The notes under the pieces: generated by a model
The model's database searches: none
What the model was told of the DNA's origin: nothing
Seen by the model: only the letters and a program-made list of their open reading frames with translations
Part shown: in pieces, positions 15,781 through 25,796 of the stretch
How the letters are laid out: each line of letters opens with the position of its first letter
Position numbering within the stretch: position 1 is the first letter of the stretch
DNA from: an uncultured Collinsella sp.
Lineage (GTDB): Bacteria; Actinomycetota; Coriobacteriia; Coriobacteriales; Coriobacteriaceae
DNA length: 64,000 nt
Direction: 5' to 3'
Assembly (NCBI GenBank): GCA_902494195.1
Contig: CABUSH010000001.1
Coordinates: 107,422 to 171,421, forward strand
Program-made: the position numbers and the translations under genes

Positions 15781-15938
15781 TGTGCCTCCACATCAATGCA
15801 GCCGTAAAACGTTTTGCCAGGTCTTTTTCTTCCAACATTAGCATTTCTTAATCATACTGAAGATACATTCGCTTTACTACATCCATATCTGGGAGCAGAA
15901 TCCTTTTTACGAAACCGTTCTGTAACAAAAGGAGTCCC

Positions 15939-16841
15939 ATGGATCGCAAAAAAGCAATCGCGCTCTCATTTTCCGTTCCCGTCGCATGGGGCTTTTCGTA
16001 CCCCCTCATGAAGATCGGCATGGACAGCATGAACGCCACGAGCATCGTCGCGCTACGCTGCATCATCGCCTTTGTGGCCTGCATGCTGCTCTTCCACAAG
16101 CGCGCTTTCCGTATCAACCGCGACCTTATGGTTCGCGCCGCCATCATCGGCGCCATTATGGCAACCGAACTCACCTGCATGTGCCTGGGCTCTAGCCTCA
16201 CCTCTGCCTCCACTGCCGGCTTTTTACAGAGCCTGACGGTCGTGATCGTGCCGTTTGCCAACGCCGCCCTGCTGCGTCGCGCCCCCGAGCGCAAAGTGCT
16301 CGTCGGCACCGCCATCGTCACCTGCGGCATGCTGCTGCTCTCGGGCGCCGACTTTACCAGTCTGAACCCGGGCGCGCTCATCATGCTGCTCTCCGCCTTT
16401 GTCTACGCCGGCCATATCATTGTGGCGAAGCGCTTTGTCGAAGATGTCGACCCGCTGGCTCTGGGCGTTTGGCAGCTGGGCTTTGGCGGCTTATTCTCGG
16501 GTATCGCCGCATTCACCTTTGGCGGTTTCACACTTCCCGGCACGCCGGGCGAGATTGTGGTCGTCGTCGCGCTCGCACTCATCTGCTCTGCCTATGGCTT
16601 TATCACCCAGACGCTCGTGCAGCCCCACGTGCCCGCCGAGACCACCGGCTTCGCCTTCTCGCTCGAGCCGGTCTGCTCCGCCGTCTTCTCGTTCTTCCTG
16701 GTCGGCGAGGTCCTGAGCCCCATCGCCTTCTTTGGCGCCGCCCTCATCCTCACCGGCGTCATGGCGGCAACCGTCGAGCTTCCGCGCCTCCGCGCACATG
16801 GACAGGCTCGCATGGCAGGAGCGCCCGAGCACGTCTCGTAG
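15939..16841 (+). CDS. EamA/DMT family transporter
   Basis: A 300-residue membrane protein of the drug/metabolite transporter superfamily. It has ten hydrophobic helices in two EamA repeats of about 140 residues. The first repeat includes PVAWGFSYPLMKIGMDSM and the late helix TSASTAGFLQSLTVVIVPF; the second has FAFSLEPVCSAVFSFFLVGE, the typical EamA closing motif. The ATG at 15939 follows AAAGGAG. It is probably controlled by the divergent LysR regulator. The substrate (amino acid, nucleoside or metabolite) is not predictable. Confidence 0.9.
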   Translation: MDRKKAIALSFSVPVAWGFSYPLMKIGMDSMNATSIVALRCIIAFVACMLLFHKRAFRINRDLMVRAAIIGAIMATELTCMCLGSSLTSASTAGFLQSLTVVIVPFANAALLRRAPERKVLVGTAIVTCGMLLLSGADFTSLNPGALIMLLSAFVYAGHIIVAKRFVEDVDPLALGVWQLGFGGLFSGIAAFTFGGFTLPGTPGEIVVVVALALICSAYGFITQTLVQPHVPAETTGFAFSLEPVCSAVFSFFLVGEVLSPIAFFGAALILTGVMAATVELPRLRAHGQARMAGAPEHVS

Positions 16842-16929
16842 ACCCCACTCTTCATACAGCCGCGGCATAAAGGCAACCGGTGCGCCTTTACAATAGATGC
16901 CAACAGAGCATCTGCCATAAAGGAGCCCC

Positions 16930-17655
16930 ATGGACACCGCAACTCGCGACCGCAACATAGCAACTTGGTTGGGCGATGCGCCGCAGCCGGTACGTGACAC
17001 TACGAACCAGCTGCTCGAGCGCATTGCCCTTTTGCGTACCGAGCAGACTATCTACCCGGCACAAGACGACATCCTCAATGCCCTCGCCTACACGCCGGCC
17101 GACCAGGTCAAGGTTGTCATCTTGGGTCAGGACCCTTATCACGGACCCAACCAGGCAATGGGGCTGTCGTTCTCGGTCCCCGCGACGCAAACCAAGTTGC
17201 CGCCGAGCCTGCGCAACATCTATAAGGAGCTCAAAGCCGATCTGGATTGCCCCATTCCCGCCACGGGAGACCTAACCCCATGGGCACTGCAGGGCGTCCT
17301 GCTCCTCAACACTACGCTCACCGTGCGCGAGCATGCCGCCAACTCGCACGCCAAGCTGGGCTGGAGCACGCTCACCGACTACGTTATCGAACGCTGCTGT
17401 CAGCTGTCCCAGCCGGTAGTCTTTTTGGCATGGGGCCGCTTTGCCCAGCAGATGGTCGAGGGCAAGCTCGCCGCGACCGGCGCGGGCAAGGCGACCGGCA
17501 AGTTCTGCCTGGCCTCCACGCACCCCTCGCCGCTTTCGGCCAACCGTGCCACGGTAGAACTCCCCGCCTTTATGGGGTCGCGTCCCTTCTCGGCAGCCAA
17601 TCGGCTACTCGAACAGCACGGCTCGACCCCCGTCAACTGGACTTGCATCGGCTAA
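16930..17655 (+). CDS. ung: Uracil-DNA glycosylase, family 1
   Basis: A 241-residue DNA repair enzyme that removes uracil from DNA to start base excision repair. The active-site water-activating loop GQDPYHG lies near residue 65, and the DNA-intercalation loop HPSPLSA is present near residue 197. LLLNTTLTVREHAANSH is the family uracil-pocket region, with the catalytic-pocket Asn. The ATG at 16930 follows AAAGGAGCC. A strong hairpin ends the transcript at 17671-17704. Confidence 0.97.
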   Translation: MDTATRDRNIATWLGDAPQPVRDTTNQLLERIALLRTEQTIYPAQDDILNALAYTPADQVKVVILGQDPYHGPNQAMGLSFSVPATQTKLPPSLRNIYKELKADLDCPIPATGDLTPWALQGVLLLNTTLTVREHAANSHAKLGWSTLTDYVIERCCQLSQPVVFLAWGRFAQQMVEGKLAATGAGKATGKFCLASTHPSPLSANRATVELPAFMGSRPFSAANRLLEQHGSTPVNWTCIG

Positions 17656-17670
17656 AAATCGATACATCAA

Positions 17671-17704
17671 AAACGCGCCCGACAGCTTTCCATCGGGCGC
17701 GTTT
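17671..17704. terminator. Bidirectional terminator between ung and SDR gene
   Basis: Perfect 12-bp arms AAACGCGCCCGA / TCGGGCGCGTTT with a 10-base loop, between convergent genes. Confidence 0.88.
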
Positions 17705-17705
17705 C

Positions 17706-18386
17706 CTATTCGGGCCAAATAAATTGCGTGCGGCCGGCCTCGCCGCCATCGATCAGCAGACTCTGCCCGGTCATAAACCGGTTGGTCACGCCCACAAAGT
17801 AGATCCACTCGGCGATCTCTTGGGCGGTGGCCCAGCGTTTAAGCGGCGTGAGCTCCATAATCTGGTTCCACAGGTGCTCGTCTTCCATCACGCAACGGTT
17901 GAGCGGCGTGATAACGCCGCCCGGGTCCACACTGTTGGCGATAGCCTGCGGTGCCAGACGGTTTGCAAGGTTCTTGGTGTAGGCGATAACGCCGCCCTTG
18001 CTGGCGGCATAGGCGGGAAACTCCGATCCCGTATGCCCGCTCGCCGACCCCACATTGACCACGGATCTAATCGCCGGCGCCGGCTTGGCGGCAAGCCCCT
18101 CCCCCACAAAGGCGTAGCGCTCGGTCACGTTGATGGTGCCATACAGGTTGGCGGCGATGTCGTCGGCCGAATCCTGCGTACCGGCAACGTTCACGATCAC
18201 CTGGGGTTCAAGGTCGCCTGGAAACGAGTCCGGCTCGCGGACATCAACGATCAGATGGCGGTAGCGCTCGTGTTCGACCGCCGCCGGCAGCAGATCAAAG
18301 CCCACAACCTCGTGGCCCTCGTCCAAAAAGCGCTGCACGCATGCGGCTCCGATACCGCCCGAAGCGCCCGTGATCAAAACCCGCAT
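17706..18386 (-). CDS. Short-chain dehydrogenase/reductase
   Basis: A 226-residue NAD(P)-dependent oxidoreductase with a Rossmann fold. The cofactor motif TGASGGIG lies near residue 6, NVAGT stands for the NAG motif, the catalytic Ser is in VVNVGSASG, and the YAASK motif supplies the Tyr and Lys. The C-terminus FMTGQSLLIDGGEAG is typical of classical SDRs. The substrate is unknown. It lies 9 bases downstream of the VUT transporter on the same strand and is probably its operon partner. The ATG at 18386 follows AAGGAGC. Confidence 0.9.
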   Translation of the reverse strand: MRVLITGASGGIGAACVQRFLDEGHEVVGFDLLPAAVEHERYRHLIVDVREPDSFPGDLEPQVIVNVAGTQDSADDIAANLYGTINVTERYAFVGEGLAAKPAPAIRSVVNVGSASGHTGSEFPAYAASKGGVIAYTKNLANRLAPQAIANSVDPGGVITPLNRCVMEDEHLWNQIMELTPLKRWATAQEIAEWIYFVGVTNRFMTGQSLLIDGGEAGRTQFIWPE

Positions 18387-18395
18387 ACTTGCTCC

Positions 18396-19118
18396 TTAGG
18401 CGGTTGCGTGGCGCTCGAGGTACTCGGAGCCCACATTCTCGCGCTCCCAGCCGCGCACGACCTTGTAGCCCACGGGGCTCAGGAAGACCTCGCACAGCAG
18501 CTCGGCAACAGCGCCCGTCAGCGAGCACATAAGGACCTGCACCCAGGTCCAACCAAAGAACGTGTGGCTTACCACAATGGCAAAGACCAGGTTGTCGATA
18601 AACTGGCCAACACCCGTAGACACATAGGAGCGGAAGGCAAAGCTCGCAAAGTTATTCTTTTTGAGCATACGGCCGAGCGACTGGTTGAGCGTGGAGTTAA
18701 CCACGGCAGAAACGAGCATTGCCAGCGAAGAGCCCAGCACCACGTACCAGGTGCCGCCGATGGTGGCGTTAAGGGCGGTGTTGACCTCGATCATGCCGGT
18801 GTCGTAGTAGGCGCCCCACATACCGGGCGTGAGCGAGCATGCCCAAAAGCACAGGCTCACGGCCAGGTTGACCAGCAGCGCGAGGATAGAGATTTTAATG
18901 GATGCCTTGGCGCCAAAGCGCTTGCAGATCATGTCCTGGCACAAAAACGAAACCCAGCTCACCACAAAGCCGCAATCGAGTGCCAGATACGGCAGGCTGA
19001 TGAGCTCTTTGTTGGCCAGCAGGTTCATCATGATGACGCTCACGAAAAACAGCGAAACCGTTGCCGCGGGAATGCTCCGCAACAGGACCTTGTAGTCCTC
19101 CATGACCTTCTTGATCAT
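18396..19118 (-). CDS. VUT family (YhhQ-like) vitamin/queuosine-precursor transporter
   Basis: A 240-residue membrane protein with about six helices. The segments DMICKRFGAKASIK and STGVGQFIDNLVFAIV are the diagnostic motifs of the VUT/YhhQ family, whose characterised members take up preQ0/preQ1 for queuosine synthesis. Other members are annotated as generic vitamin uptake carriers. No que genes are in this window, so the substrate remains open. The ATG at 19118 follows AAAGGAG. It is first in a two-gene unit with the SDR enzyme. Confidence 0.82.
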   Translation of the reverse strand: MIKKVMEDYKVLLRSIPAATVSLFFVSVIMMNLLANKELISLPYLALDCGFVVSWVSFLCQDMICKRFGAKASIKISILALLVNLAVSLCFWACSLTPGMWGAYYDTGMIEVNTALNATIGGTWYVVLGSSLAMLVSAVVNSTLNQSLGRMLKKNNFASFAFRSYVSTGVGQFIDNLVFAIVVSHTFFGWTWVQVLMCSLTGAVAELLCEVFLSPVGYKVVRGWERENVGSEYLERHATA

Positions 19119-19238
19119 TGTGTACTCCTTTGGTTTTAGGTTTAACGAGCAGGATATCGGACCCGAACTGCTCGGACGCCCCGGTCTTGAGACGACGGTG
19201 GGTATGATAGCCGCTCACGCGGCATCAGGCAAGCAAAC

Positions 19239-19268
19239 GGCGCGGCAGCCCCGCAGGACCACCGCGCC
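19239..19268 (-). terminator. Terminator downstream of prfC
   Basis: The GGCGCGG / CCGCGCC 7-bp stem (19239-19245 and 19262-19268) is followed on the minus strand by GTTTGCTTG, directly after the prfC stop. Confidence 0.65.
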
Positions 19269-19274
19269 GATGCG

Positions 19275-20888
<1,614 letters not shown>

Positions 20889-21025
20889 GCGGATCCTTTC
20901 TTGCATTGAGTGCATTACGTCGATGTAACCGCCCTATTGTAGCCGCGAAATCCCGCTCTAGAGCGCCTATCAGGACAAATTCATCAGTTGGGGCCTGGGT
21001 AGCCGGCCCAATCCGTATTTACCTC

Positions 21026-21076
21026 TTGCATAACTGTGCATAGTGTATATATACTGTGCTTACCGGTTATATACAC
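21026..21076 (+). promoter_or_regulatory. Promoter and inverted-repeat operator of the GntR-ABC operon
   Basis: A candidate promoter TTGCAT-N18-TATACT (21026-21031 and 21050-21055) is overlapped by a perfect inverted repeat GTGTATATA (21043-21051) / TATATACAC (21068-21076). The repeat covers the -10 box and the probable start site. This suits autorepression by the YtrA-like GntR protein encoded next. Confidence 0.65.
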
Positions 21077-21103
21077 GTGTAGCCCAACAGCTAAGGAGCC
21101 GCT

Positions 21104-21484
21104 GTGGACATCATCCTATCCAATTCGAGCGACAAGCCCATCTACGAGCAGATAACCTCGCAAGTCAAAGCTCAGATCTTATCGGGCACGCTCGCTGCGG
21201 GAGCCAAACTCCCCAGCATCCGTGCGCTCGCGAGCGATCTTGGCGTGAGCGTCATCACCACCAAGCGCGCCTACGCCGACCTGGAGCAACTCGGGTTTAT
21301 CTACACCGTGCAGGGCAAGGGCTGTTTTGTCGCCGAGGGCAACCAGGAGCTTTTGCGCGAAAACCAGCTCTGCCATATCGAAGAGCTGCTTGCGAAAGCG
21401 GCGAGCCAAGCCGAAACCCTGGGCGTCACGCGCGACAAACTGCACGAGATGCTCGACCTGGTAGCCCCCGAAACCATGCAGTAG
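21104..21484 (+). CDS. GntR family (YtrA-type) repressor
   Basis: A 126-residue regulator. The N-terminal winged helix has the GntR signature: PIYEQITSQVKAQILSGTL, then LPSIRALASDLGVSVITTKRAY. There is only a short helical C-terminus and no effector domain, which is the YtrA subfamily layout. Such repressors usually control the ABC transporter genes they precede, as here. It starts with GTG at 21104 behind AAGGAGCC. The inverted repeat over its promoter is the likely target. Confidence 0.92.
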   Translation: MDIILSNSSDKPIYEQITSQVKAQILSGTLAAGAKLPSIRALASDLGVSVITTKRAYADLEQLGFIYTVQGKGCFVAEGNQELLRENQLCHIEELLAKAASQAETLGVTRDKLHEMLDLVAPETMQ

Positions 21485-21507
21485 CCATCTGCAAGAAAGG
21501 ATATACC

Positions 21508-22389
21508 ATGCAAAACTTGTTAGAACTCAAAGGTGTCTCACGCCGCGTGAGCGACCGTTTTTCGCTGCGTGATGTCACGTTCGCCGTGGAGCCCGGCCAG
21601 ATTGTTGGCTTTGTGGGCGCTAACGGTGCCGGCAAGACAACGACCATTCGCGCCGCGCTCGGGCTTATCAAGCTCGATGCCGGCGAGGTGCGCCTGTTTG
21701 GGCAGCGCTGTGGCGCCGACGCGCCCGATGAGACACAGCGCTGCCTGCGCTCCCGCGTCGGTCTCGTCCTGGACACATGCCCCTTCCCTTCAACGCTCAA
21801 GGTGGGCCAGATCGAGGCACTCGTAGGCCAGGCGTACCCCACGTGGGACCGCAAAACGTTCGCCGGATTCATCGACCGATTTGGCCTCGATCCCAAGACA
21901 AAGGTCAAGGACCTCTCCCGCGGCATGGGCATGAAACTGCAGCTTGCCTGTGCACTCAGCCATAATGCCAAGCTACTCCTTTTGGACGAAGCCACCGCGG
22001 GCCTCGATCCCATGGCGCGCGAGGAACTGCTCGATGAGCTGCTTGCTTTTGTCGCCGACGGCCAGCACAGCGTGCTGCTCTCGAGCCACATTACGTCCGA
22101 CCTCGATCGCGCCGCCGACCGCGTCATCTGCATCGATAACGGCTCGATTGTGTTTGACCTGCCGCGCGAGGACATTACCGACCGAGCCGGCATCGCCCAC
22201 TGCACCCAAGCGCAGGCCGCCGAGCTTATGGCTTGCGTCGAAGGTGCCCATGCCGCCCGCCACGCCTACAGCGTGGACGTGCTCGTGCCCAACCGTCGCG
22301 AAACGCTCGAGGCCTTTCCCGAGATTCCCTGCGATCGGGTAACCATTGACGACTATCTTCGCCTCACGCTGAAAGGGGCTTCAAAATGA
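21508..22389 (+). CDS. ABC transporter ATP-binding protein
   Basis: A 293-residue ABC ATPase. Walker A is GANGAGKTT near residue 40, the signature LSRGMGMKLQLA (a variant of LSGGQ) and Walker B LLLLDEATAGLDP. The C-terminus carries a regulatory tail as in YtrB/CcmA-like exporters. It lies 23 bases after the GntR gene, and its last four bases overlap the permease start (ATGA), so the three genes form one operon. The substrate is unknown; relatives respond to cell-wall-active peptides. Confidence 0.93.
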   Translation: MQNLLELKGVSRRVSDRFSLRDVTFAVEPGQIVGFVGANGAGKTTTIRAALGLIKLDAGEVRLFGQRCGADAPDETQRCLRSRVGLVLDTCPFPSTLKVGQIEALVGQAYPTWDRKTFAGFIDRFGLDPKTKVKDLSRGMGMKLQLACALSHNAKLLLLDEATAGLDPMAREELLDELLAFVADGQHSVLLSSHITSDLDRAADRVICIDNGSIVFDLPREDITDRAGIAHCTQAQAAELMACVEGAHAARHAYSVDVLVPNRRETLEAFPEIPCDRVTIDDYLRLTLKGASK

Positions 22390-23084
22390 AACGCGCCTTT
22401 ATGTCCGAGCTCGCCATCGCTCGCACGCTCATCCCGAGCATTGCGGGCGTCGGCCTATTCATCTTCGTCGTGCTAACCCTTGCCAACGCATCGGACGGCG
22501 ATTCCGGTATGAGCGCCGGCGCCTGCGCGGTCAGCGCCATGTCACCCATCATAATCATGAACTCACTGGCTGGCTACGATAACCAAAACGGTTGGGAGCG
22601 CTATCGGGCAACGCTGCCGTTCTCGCGCAAAGACATCATCTGCGCACGCTACCTGTGCATTATTGCTTTCTCGGCCGTCATGGCATGCGCCGCCGTGCTT
22701 TTGAACATCATCGCCCTTCCGTTCTTCGATCACACGGGCATTCCCTCGACGGGACAGACCGTCTTTGAGATCACAATAGCCTCCGCCGCATCGATGCTCA
22801 TCTCCCTCATGATGGTGTTTTTAGCACAGCCGCTGTTCTTTCGATTTGGACACATGGAGGCGCTGCGCCTTTCCGTCGGCCTGTTTGCCCTGATGGGCTG
22901 CGGTACCATGGCAATGCTGAGTTCCTCCAACCCCATCAGCAACTGGCTCATGTCGATTGCCGGAGCGAATCCCGATCCTGCCGTTCTGGGCTGTCTGTGC
23001 GCAGGAATTGCCGTGCTGGCCCTCGCGCTATGTGCAATCAGCTGCACCGTCAGCACCAAGGTCTATCGAGCACGCGATCTGTAG
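22386..23084 (+). CDS. ABC-2 type permease
   Basis: A 232-residue membrane protein with six predicted helices and the segment NQNGWERYRATLPFSRKDII, typical of ABC-2 permeases related to bacitracin/lantibiotic-type exporters. It pairs with the ATPase encoded immediately upstream, with which it overlaps by four bases. It ends the GntR-ABC operon. The substrate is unknown. Confidence 0.88.
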   Translation: MKRAFMSELAIARTLIPSIAGVGLFIFVVLTLANASDGDSGMSAGACAVSAMSPIIIMNSLAGYDNQNGWERYRATLPFSRKDIICARYLCIIAFSAVMACAAVLLNIIALPFFDHTGIPSTGQTVFEITIASAASMLISLMMVFLAQPLFFRFGHMEALRLSVGLFALMGCGTMAMLSSSNPISNWLMSIAGANPDPAVLGCLCAGIAVLALALCAISCTVSTKVYRARDL

Positions 23085-23174
23085 CCACGCGAGTCTCAAT
23101 CCACGAAGGGCGCGATCGCCGCCTCTCCCCGCAAATCCGTGGCAAACGGCATGTCCCTGGCGTGCGCCACCGTA

Positions 23175-24479
23175 CTACTTGCACAGCGGCTTGGGTAGCG
23201 GGATGCCGGCGGCGATGACAGCCGCGATGATCATGCAGACGATACCCTTGAGTGGGAAGCACATGAGCAGCAGGCCCACGACCATGACCGGCTGGCGCAT
23301 GACCGCACCCATCGTCGATGCCGTGCAGACAGCGACGCAAAAGACCGGATCGGCGCCGGTGAGGATGGCAAGGCCGTAGCCCAGGCTCACACCCGAGAAG
23401 ATAACCGGGAAGAAGTGGCCGCCGCGCCAACCAAGGTTGATGAGGGCGGGCGTCAGCATGGCCTTAACAAGACCGGTCGCGATAAGCACGCCAGCGGGAA
23501 TGGTCAGGTAGGTTTCCATGAGCACGTCGGCCTGGGTCTCGCCGGCAAACATGGTGTAGGGCAGGACCGTGCCGCAGATGGCGAGCGCCAGACCGGCTAG
23601 CATGGCCTTGACGACAGGACGCTCCCCTATTGCATGAGACAGTGCCTCGCTCGCATGTTCAGAGACAAAGTACAGCCATCCGCAGATTGTTCCGATCAGC
23701 GACAGAGGGATGAGCCAGACAAGTTCCAGGTTGCCCACCACGGCAGCCTCGAACCTCGGCATGCCCATGCCGCCGCCCATGAGCTGGCCGAGCAGCAGGT
23801 AGGTGCCCAGACCACCGGCAATCGCAATGCCGTAGACCACCGTCTTTTGCGCCTTGGGCAGCTTGATCGTGATCTCGTCGGACGCGGACTCATCGTCGGC
23901 GTCTTCGCCCTGGCCGTCAGTACTTCCGGCAAGCGGCGCCACAAAGCCAAACACGGGCGCGGTAAAGAGCGCCGTCAGAGCAGCCTGGGTGCCCAGCAGC
24001 GTAAGCTCCCTAAACTCGGCACCAAAGCGGCGCATGCGGTCGCCGACCCAGCTGCACAGGCCCGCGATGACGCCGGTCAGACCGGCTTCCGGTCCAATAC
24101 TTCCGCCAAACAGCAACGGCAGCAGCGCCGCAATCGACAGCTTGCCCAGATTGTCGTACGGGTAGCGACCGTCTTGCTTTACCTTGGCCATCACCTGGTT
24201 GAGGTCATCGGTCTTGGTGCCCGTCGTCTTTTCGTACAGACCGATCAGCAGGCCGCCCAGCAGGCAGACGAAAAACGGGTATGGCAGAAAGCCAAACGGG
24301 CCGCTGGCAAGCTCGGGCGAAGCGACGCCCAGCGCGTGTGGAATCTCGGTCCATAGATAGTCGATGCCGTGCTCCATCGCAAAGAAGAACAGCCAGACTG
24401 CGGCACCTGCGAACGCACCGGTCACGGCAACGCTAACTAAAAACAGCGCGCGGTTTGTGGGTTTGGCAAGGTTATCCAT
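23175..24479 (-). CDS. ClC family chloride channel/antiporter
   Basis: A 434-residue ClC protein. The selectivity motif GSIGPEAG is present near residue 128 (GxEGP-like region), with GWRGGHFFPVIF near residue 353, which matches the GxFxP motif. About eleven to twelve membrane helices are visible. A charged cytoplasmic-type insert (DGQGEDADDESASDE) lies near residue 195. There is no CBS domain. It may move Cl- or F- ions; the motif set cannot separate these. The ATG at 24479 follows GGGAGG. Confidence 0.9.
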   Translation of the reverse strand: MDNLAKPTNRALFLVSVAVTGAFAGAAVWLFFFAMEHGIDYLWTEIPHALGVASPELASGPFGFLPYPFFVCLLGGLLIGLYEKTTGTKTDDLNQVMAKVKQDGRYPYDNLGKLSIAALLPLLFGGSIGPEAGLTGVIAGLCSWVGDRMRRFGAEFRELTLLGTQAALTALFTAPVFGFVAPLAGSTDGQGEDADDESASDEITIKLPKAQKTVVYGIAIAGGLGTYLLLGQLMGGGMGMPRFEAAVVGNLELVWLIPLSLIGTICGWLYFVSEHASEALSHAIGERPVVKAMLAGLALAICGTVLPYTMFAGETQADVLMETYLTIPAGVLIATGLVKAMLTPALINLGWRGGHFFPVIFSGVSLGYGLAILTGADPVFCVAVCTASTMGAVMRQPVMVVGLLLMCFPLKGIVCMIIAAVIAAGIPLPKPLCK

Positions 24480-24604
24480 CGGGTCCTCCCGCGGTCAAAG
24501 TCGACATAGATACGTTTTATTGTAGAGCGAGTGTGGCCCAGACAAGCCAACCGTCTGCGCCGCAAACGGCACCATTGGGAGCCATAGTGGGGCAGGCTCA
24601 AGGC

Positions 24605-25138
24605 TTATCCGTTGATAATCGAGGCAATCTCGCGCAAATCGTCGGCAAAGTAGATGCCGTGCTGGCGCTTCAGGCTCGAAAGCCCCTTATCAATCATGTG
24701 CCCGAGCAGCGCCTTGAGGTCGTTGTAGTAACCGTTCAGGTTGTACAAAATGCACGGCGCATCGAGATACCCCAACGACACGGCGGACATGACCTCGGCA
24801 ATCTCCTCGAGCGTGCCCGTCCCACCGGGAAAGGCGATGAACGCATCGCCGAGCTCAATCATCTTGGCCTTGCGCTCGGCCATATCGCTCGTCACGATAA
24901 GGTCGTCGATACCGTCATGCTGAAACTCGGCCTCGATAAAAAAGCTCGGCTCCACGCCCGTCACATGTCCGCCAGCATCGAGCACGCTATCGGCGAGCGC
25001 GCCCATCAGGCCCGATTTGGACCCGCCGTATACCAGCGCGTGGCCGTTGGTGCCAATCCAGTTGCCCAGCTCCTGTACCGCAGGTAAAAACGCCGGGTCA
25101 TTACCGACGCTGGCACCCAGATACACGGTGATATTCAT
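24605..25138 (-). CDS. LOG family protein (TIGR00730 type)
   Basis: A 177-residue Rossmann-like protein. The motif PGGTGTLEEIAEV is the LOG/lysine-decarboxylase-like signature and GGSKSGLMGALAD is the N-terminal nucleotide-binding segment. Characterised members hydrolyse cytokinin riboside 5'-monophosphates or other nucleotide monophosphates to the base and ribose 5-phosphate. In bacteria without cytokinins the substrate may be AMP-like. The ATG at 25138 follows GAGGGGG; the upstream ATG at 25153 lacks a ribosome binding site. Confidence 0.9.
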   Translation of the reverse strand: MNITVYLGASVGNDPAFLPAVQELGNWIGTNGHALVYGGSKSGLMGALADSVLDAGGHVTGVEPSFFIEAEFQHDGIDDLIVTSDMAERKAKMIELGDAFIAFPGGTGTLEEIAEVMSAVSLGYLDAPCILYNLNGYYNDLKALLGHMIDKGLSSLKRQHGIYFADDLREIASIING

Positions 25139-25173
25139 TTCAGTCCCCCTCATCGTGACGCGCGGCGCCCGTT

Positions 25174-25599
25174 CTAGCGTTGGCGGCGACGATATTCGCG
25201 CACGCGGCGCGACAGATCGGCGAGCTCGTCACGATCGAGCTCTTCCAAATGCTCAAGATCGTCCATAAAGCGCGCCATGGTGTCCTTTTGGCGCAGCTTG
25301 ATAAGCGTATTGCAGTAGTTCACCGCCACGCCCGTAAGCATGGCGATATAGAAGATACTGATGACGCTTAGGATGACGGTAATGCCGCGGGCAACCGGCG
25401 TTTCTGCCGGGATATCGCCAAAGCCGATCGTCGAGACCGTCTCAAAGCTAAACCAGAGACCATCACCAAAGGTGAGGGTCGTAGGCTCGGACAGCCAGAC
25501 AGCCGTCGAGCACAGCAGGTAAAAGATAAGAAACAGGCCCGTGATGCGTGCAAAGCCAGCCTGTCGCAGCACATCGGCAAGCGTCCTCAACCTGTTCAT
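25174..25599 (-). CDS. Two-helix potassium channel
   Basis: A 141-residue membrane protein with TM1 (GLFLIFYLLCSTAVWLS), a pore helix and the K+ selectivity filter TVSTIGFGD, then TM2 (GITVILSVISIFYIAMLTGV). It ends in a charged helical tail (LEHLEELDRDELADLSRRV) that may form a coiled coil. No RCK/TrkA domain is present. Start chosen at the ATG at 25599, which follows GAAAGGG. It lies 35 bases from the LOG gene on the same strand. Confidence 0.9.
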   Translation of the reverse strand: MNRLRTLADVLRQAGFARITGLFLIFYLLCSTAVWLSEPTTLTFGDGLWFSFETVSTIGFGDIPAETPVARGITVILSVISIFYIAMLTGVAVNYCNTLIKLRQKDTMARFMDDLEHLEELDRDELADLSRRVREYRRRQR

Positions 25600-25651
25600 C
25601 ACGACCCTTTCCACGGACAACCAATCACGTTCGCTCGGTATTGTCCCACAA

Positions 25652-25709
25652 CCGGCAGTTAGGGACGTTCCTTTTGTGCCGGCAGAAAGGGACTGTCCCC
25701 AACTGCCGG
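25652..25709. repeat. Composite palindrome with GGGGACAGTCCC core
   Basis: The outer arms CCGGCAGTT and AACTGCCGG pair perfectly. Inside are GGGACGTTCC and GGGACTGTCCCC modules and an inner CCTTT/AAAGG stem. It shares its core with the stop-adjacent palindromes and with the copy near 13.4 kb. It lies between the K+ channel and the hybrid kinase gene. Confidence 0.75.
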
Positions 25710-25796
25710 GCGGGACCGTTTAGCGGTGCAGCTGCCGACTGGGCAGGCTGAGCTGGTATCCTTATGCGGTAATGTCTCGATTCGTTAGGATTGCAT

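Noticed and set aside
17247..19139. A 630-codon plus-strand frame spanning ung, SDR and VUT genes
   Set aside because: It runs across three well-supported genes and a terminator; composition is that of an antisense shadow.
19119..19238. A possible preQ1 riboswitch before the VUT transporter
   Set aside because: Small hairpins are present (GCCGC-GTGA-GCGGC), but I cannot match the conserved core of any preQ1 class, so it is not claimed. A covariance-model search would decide.
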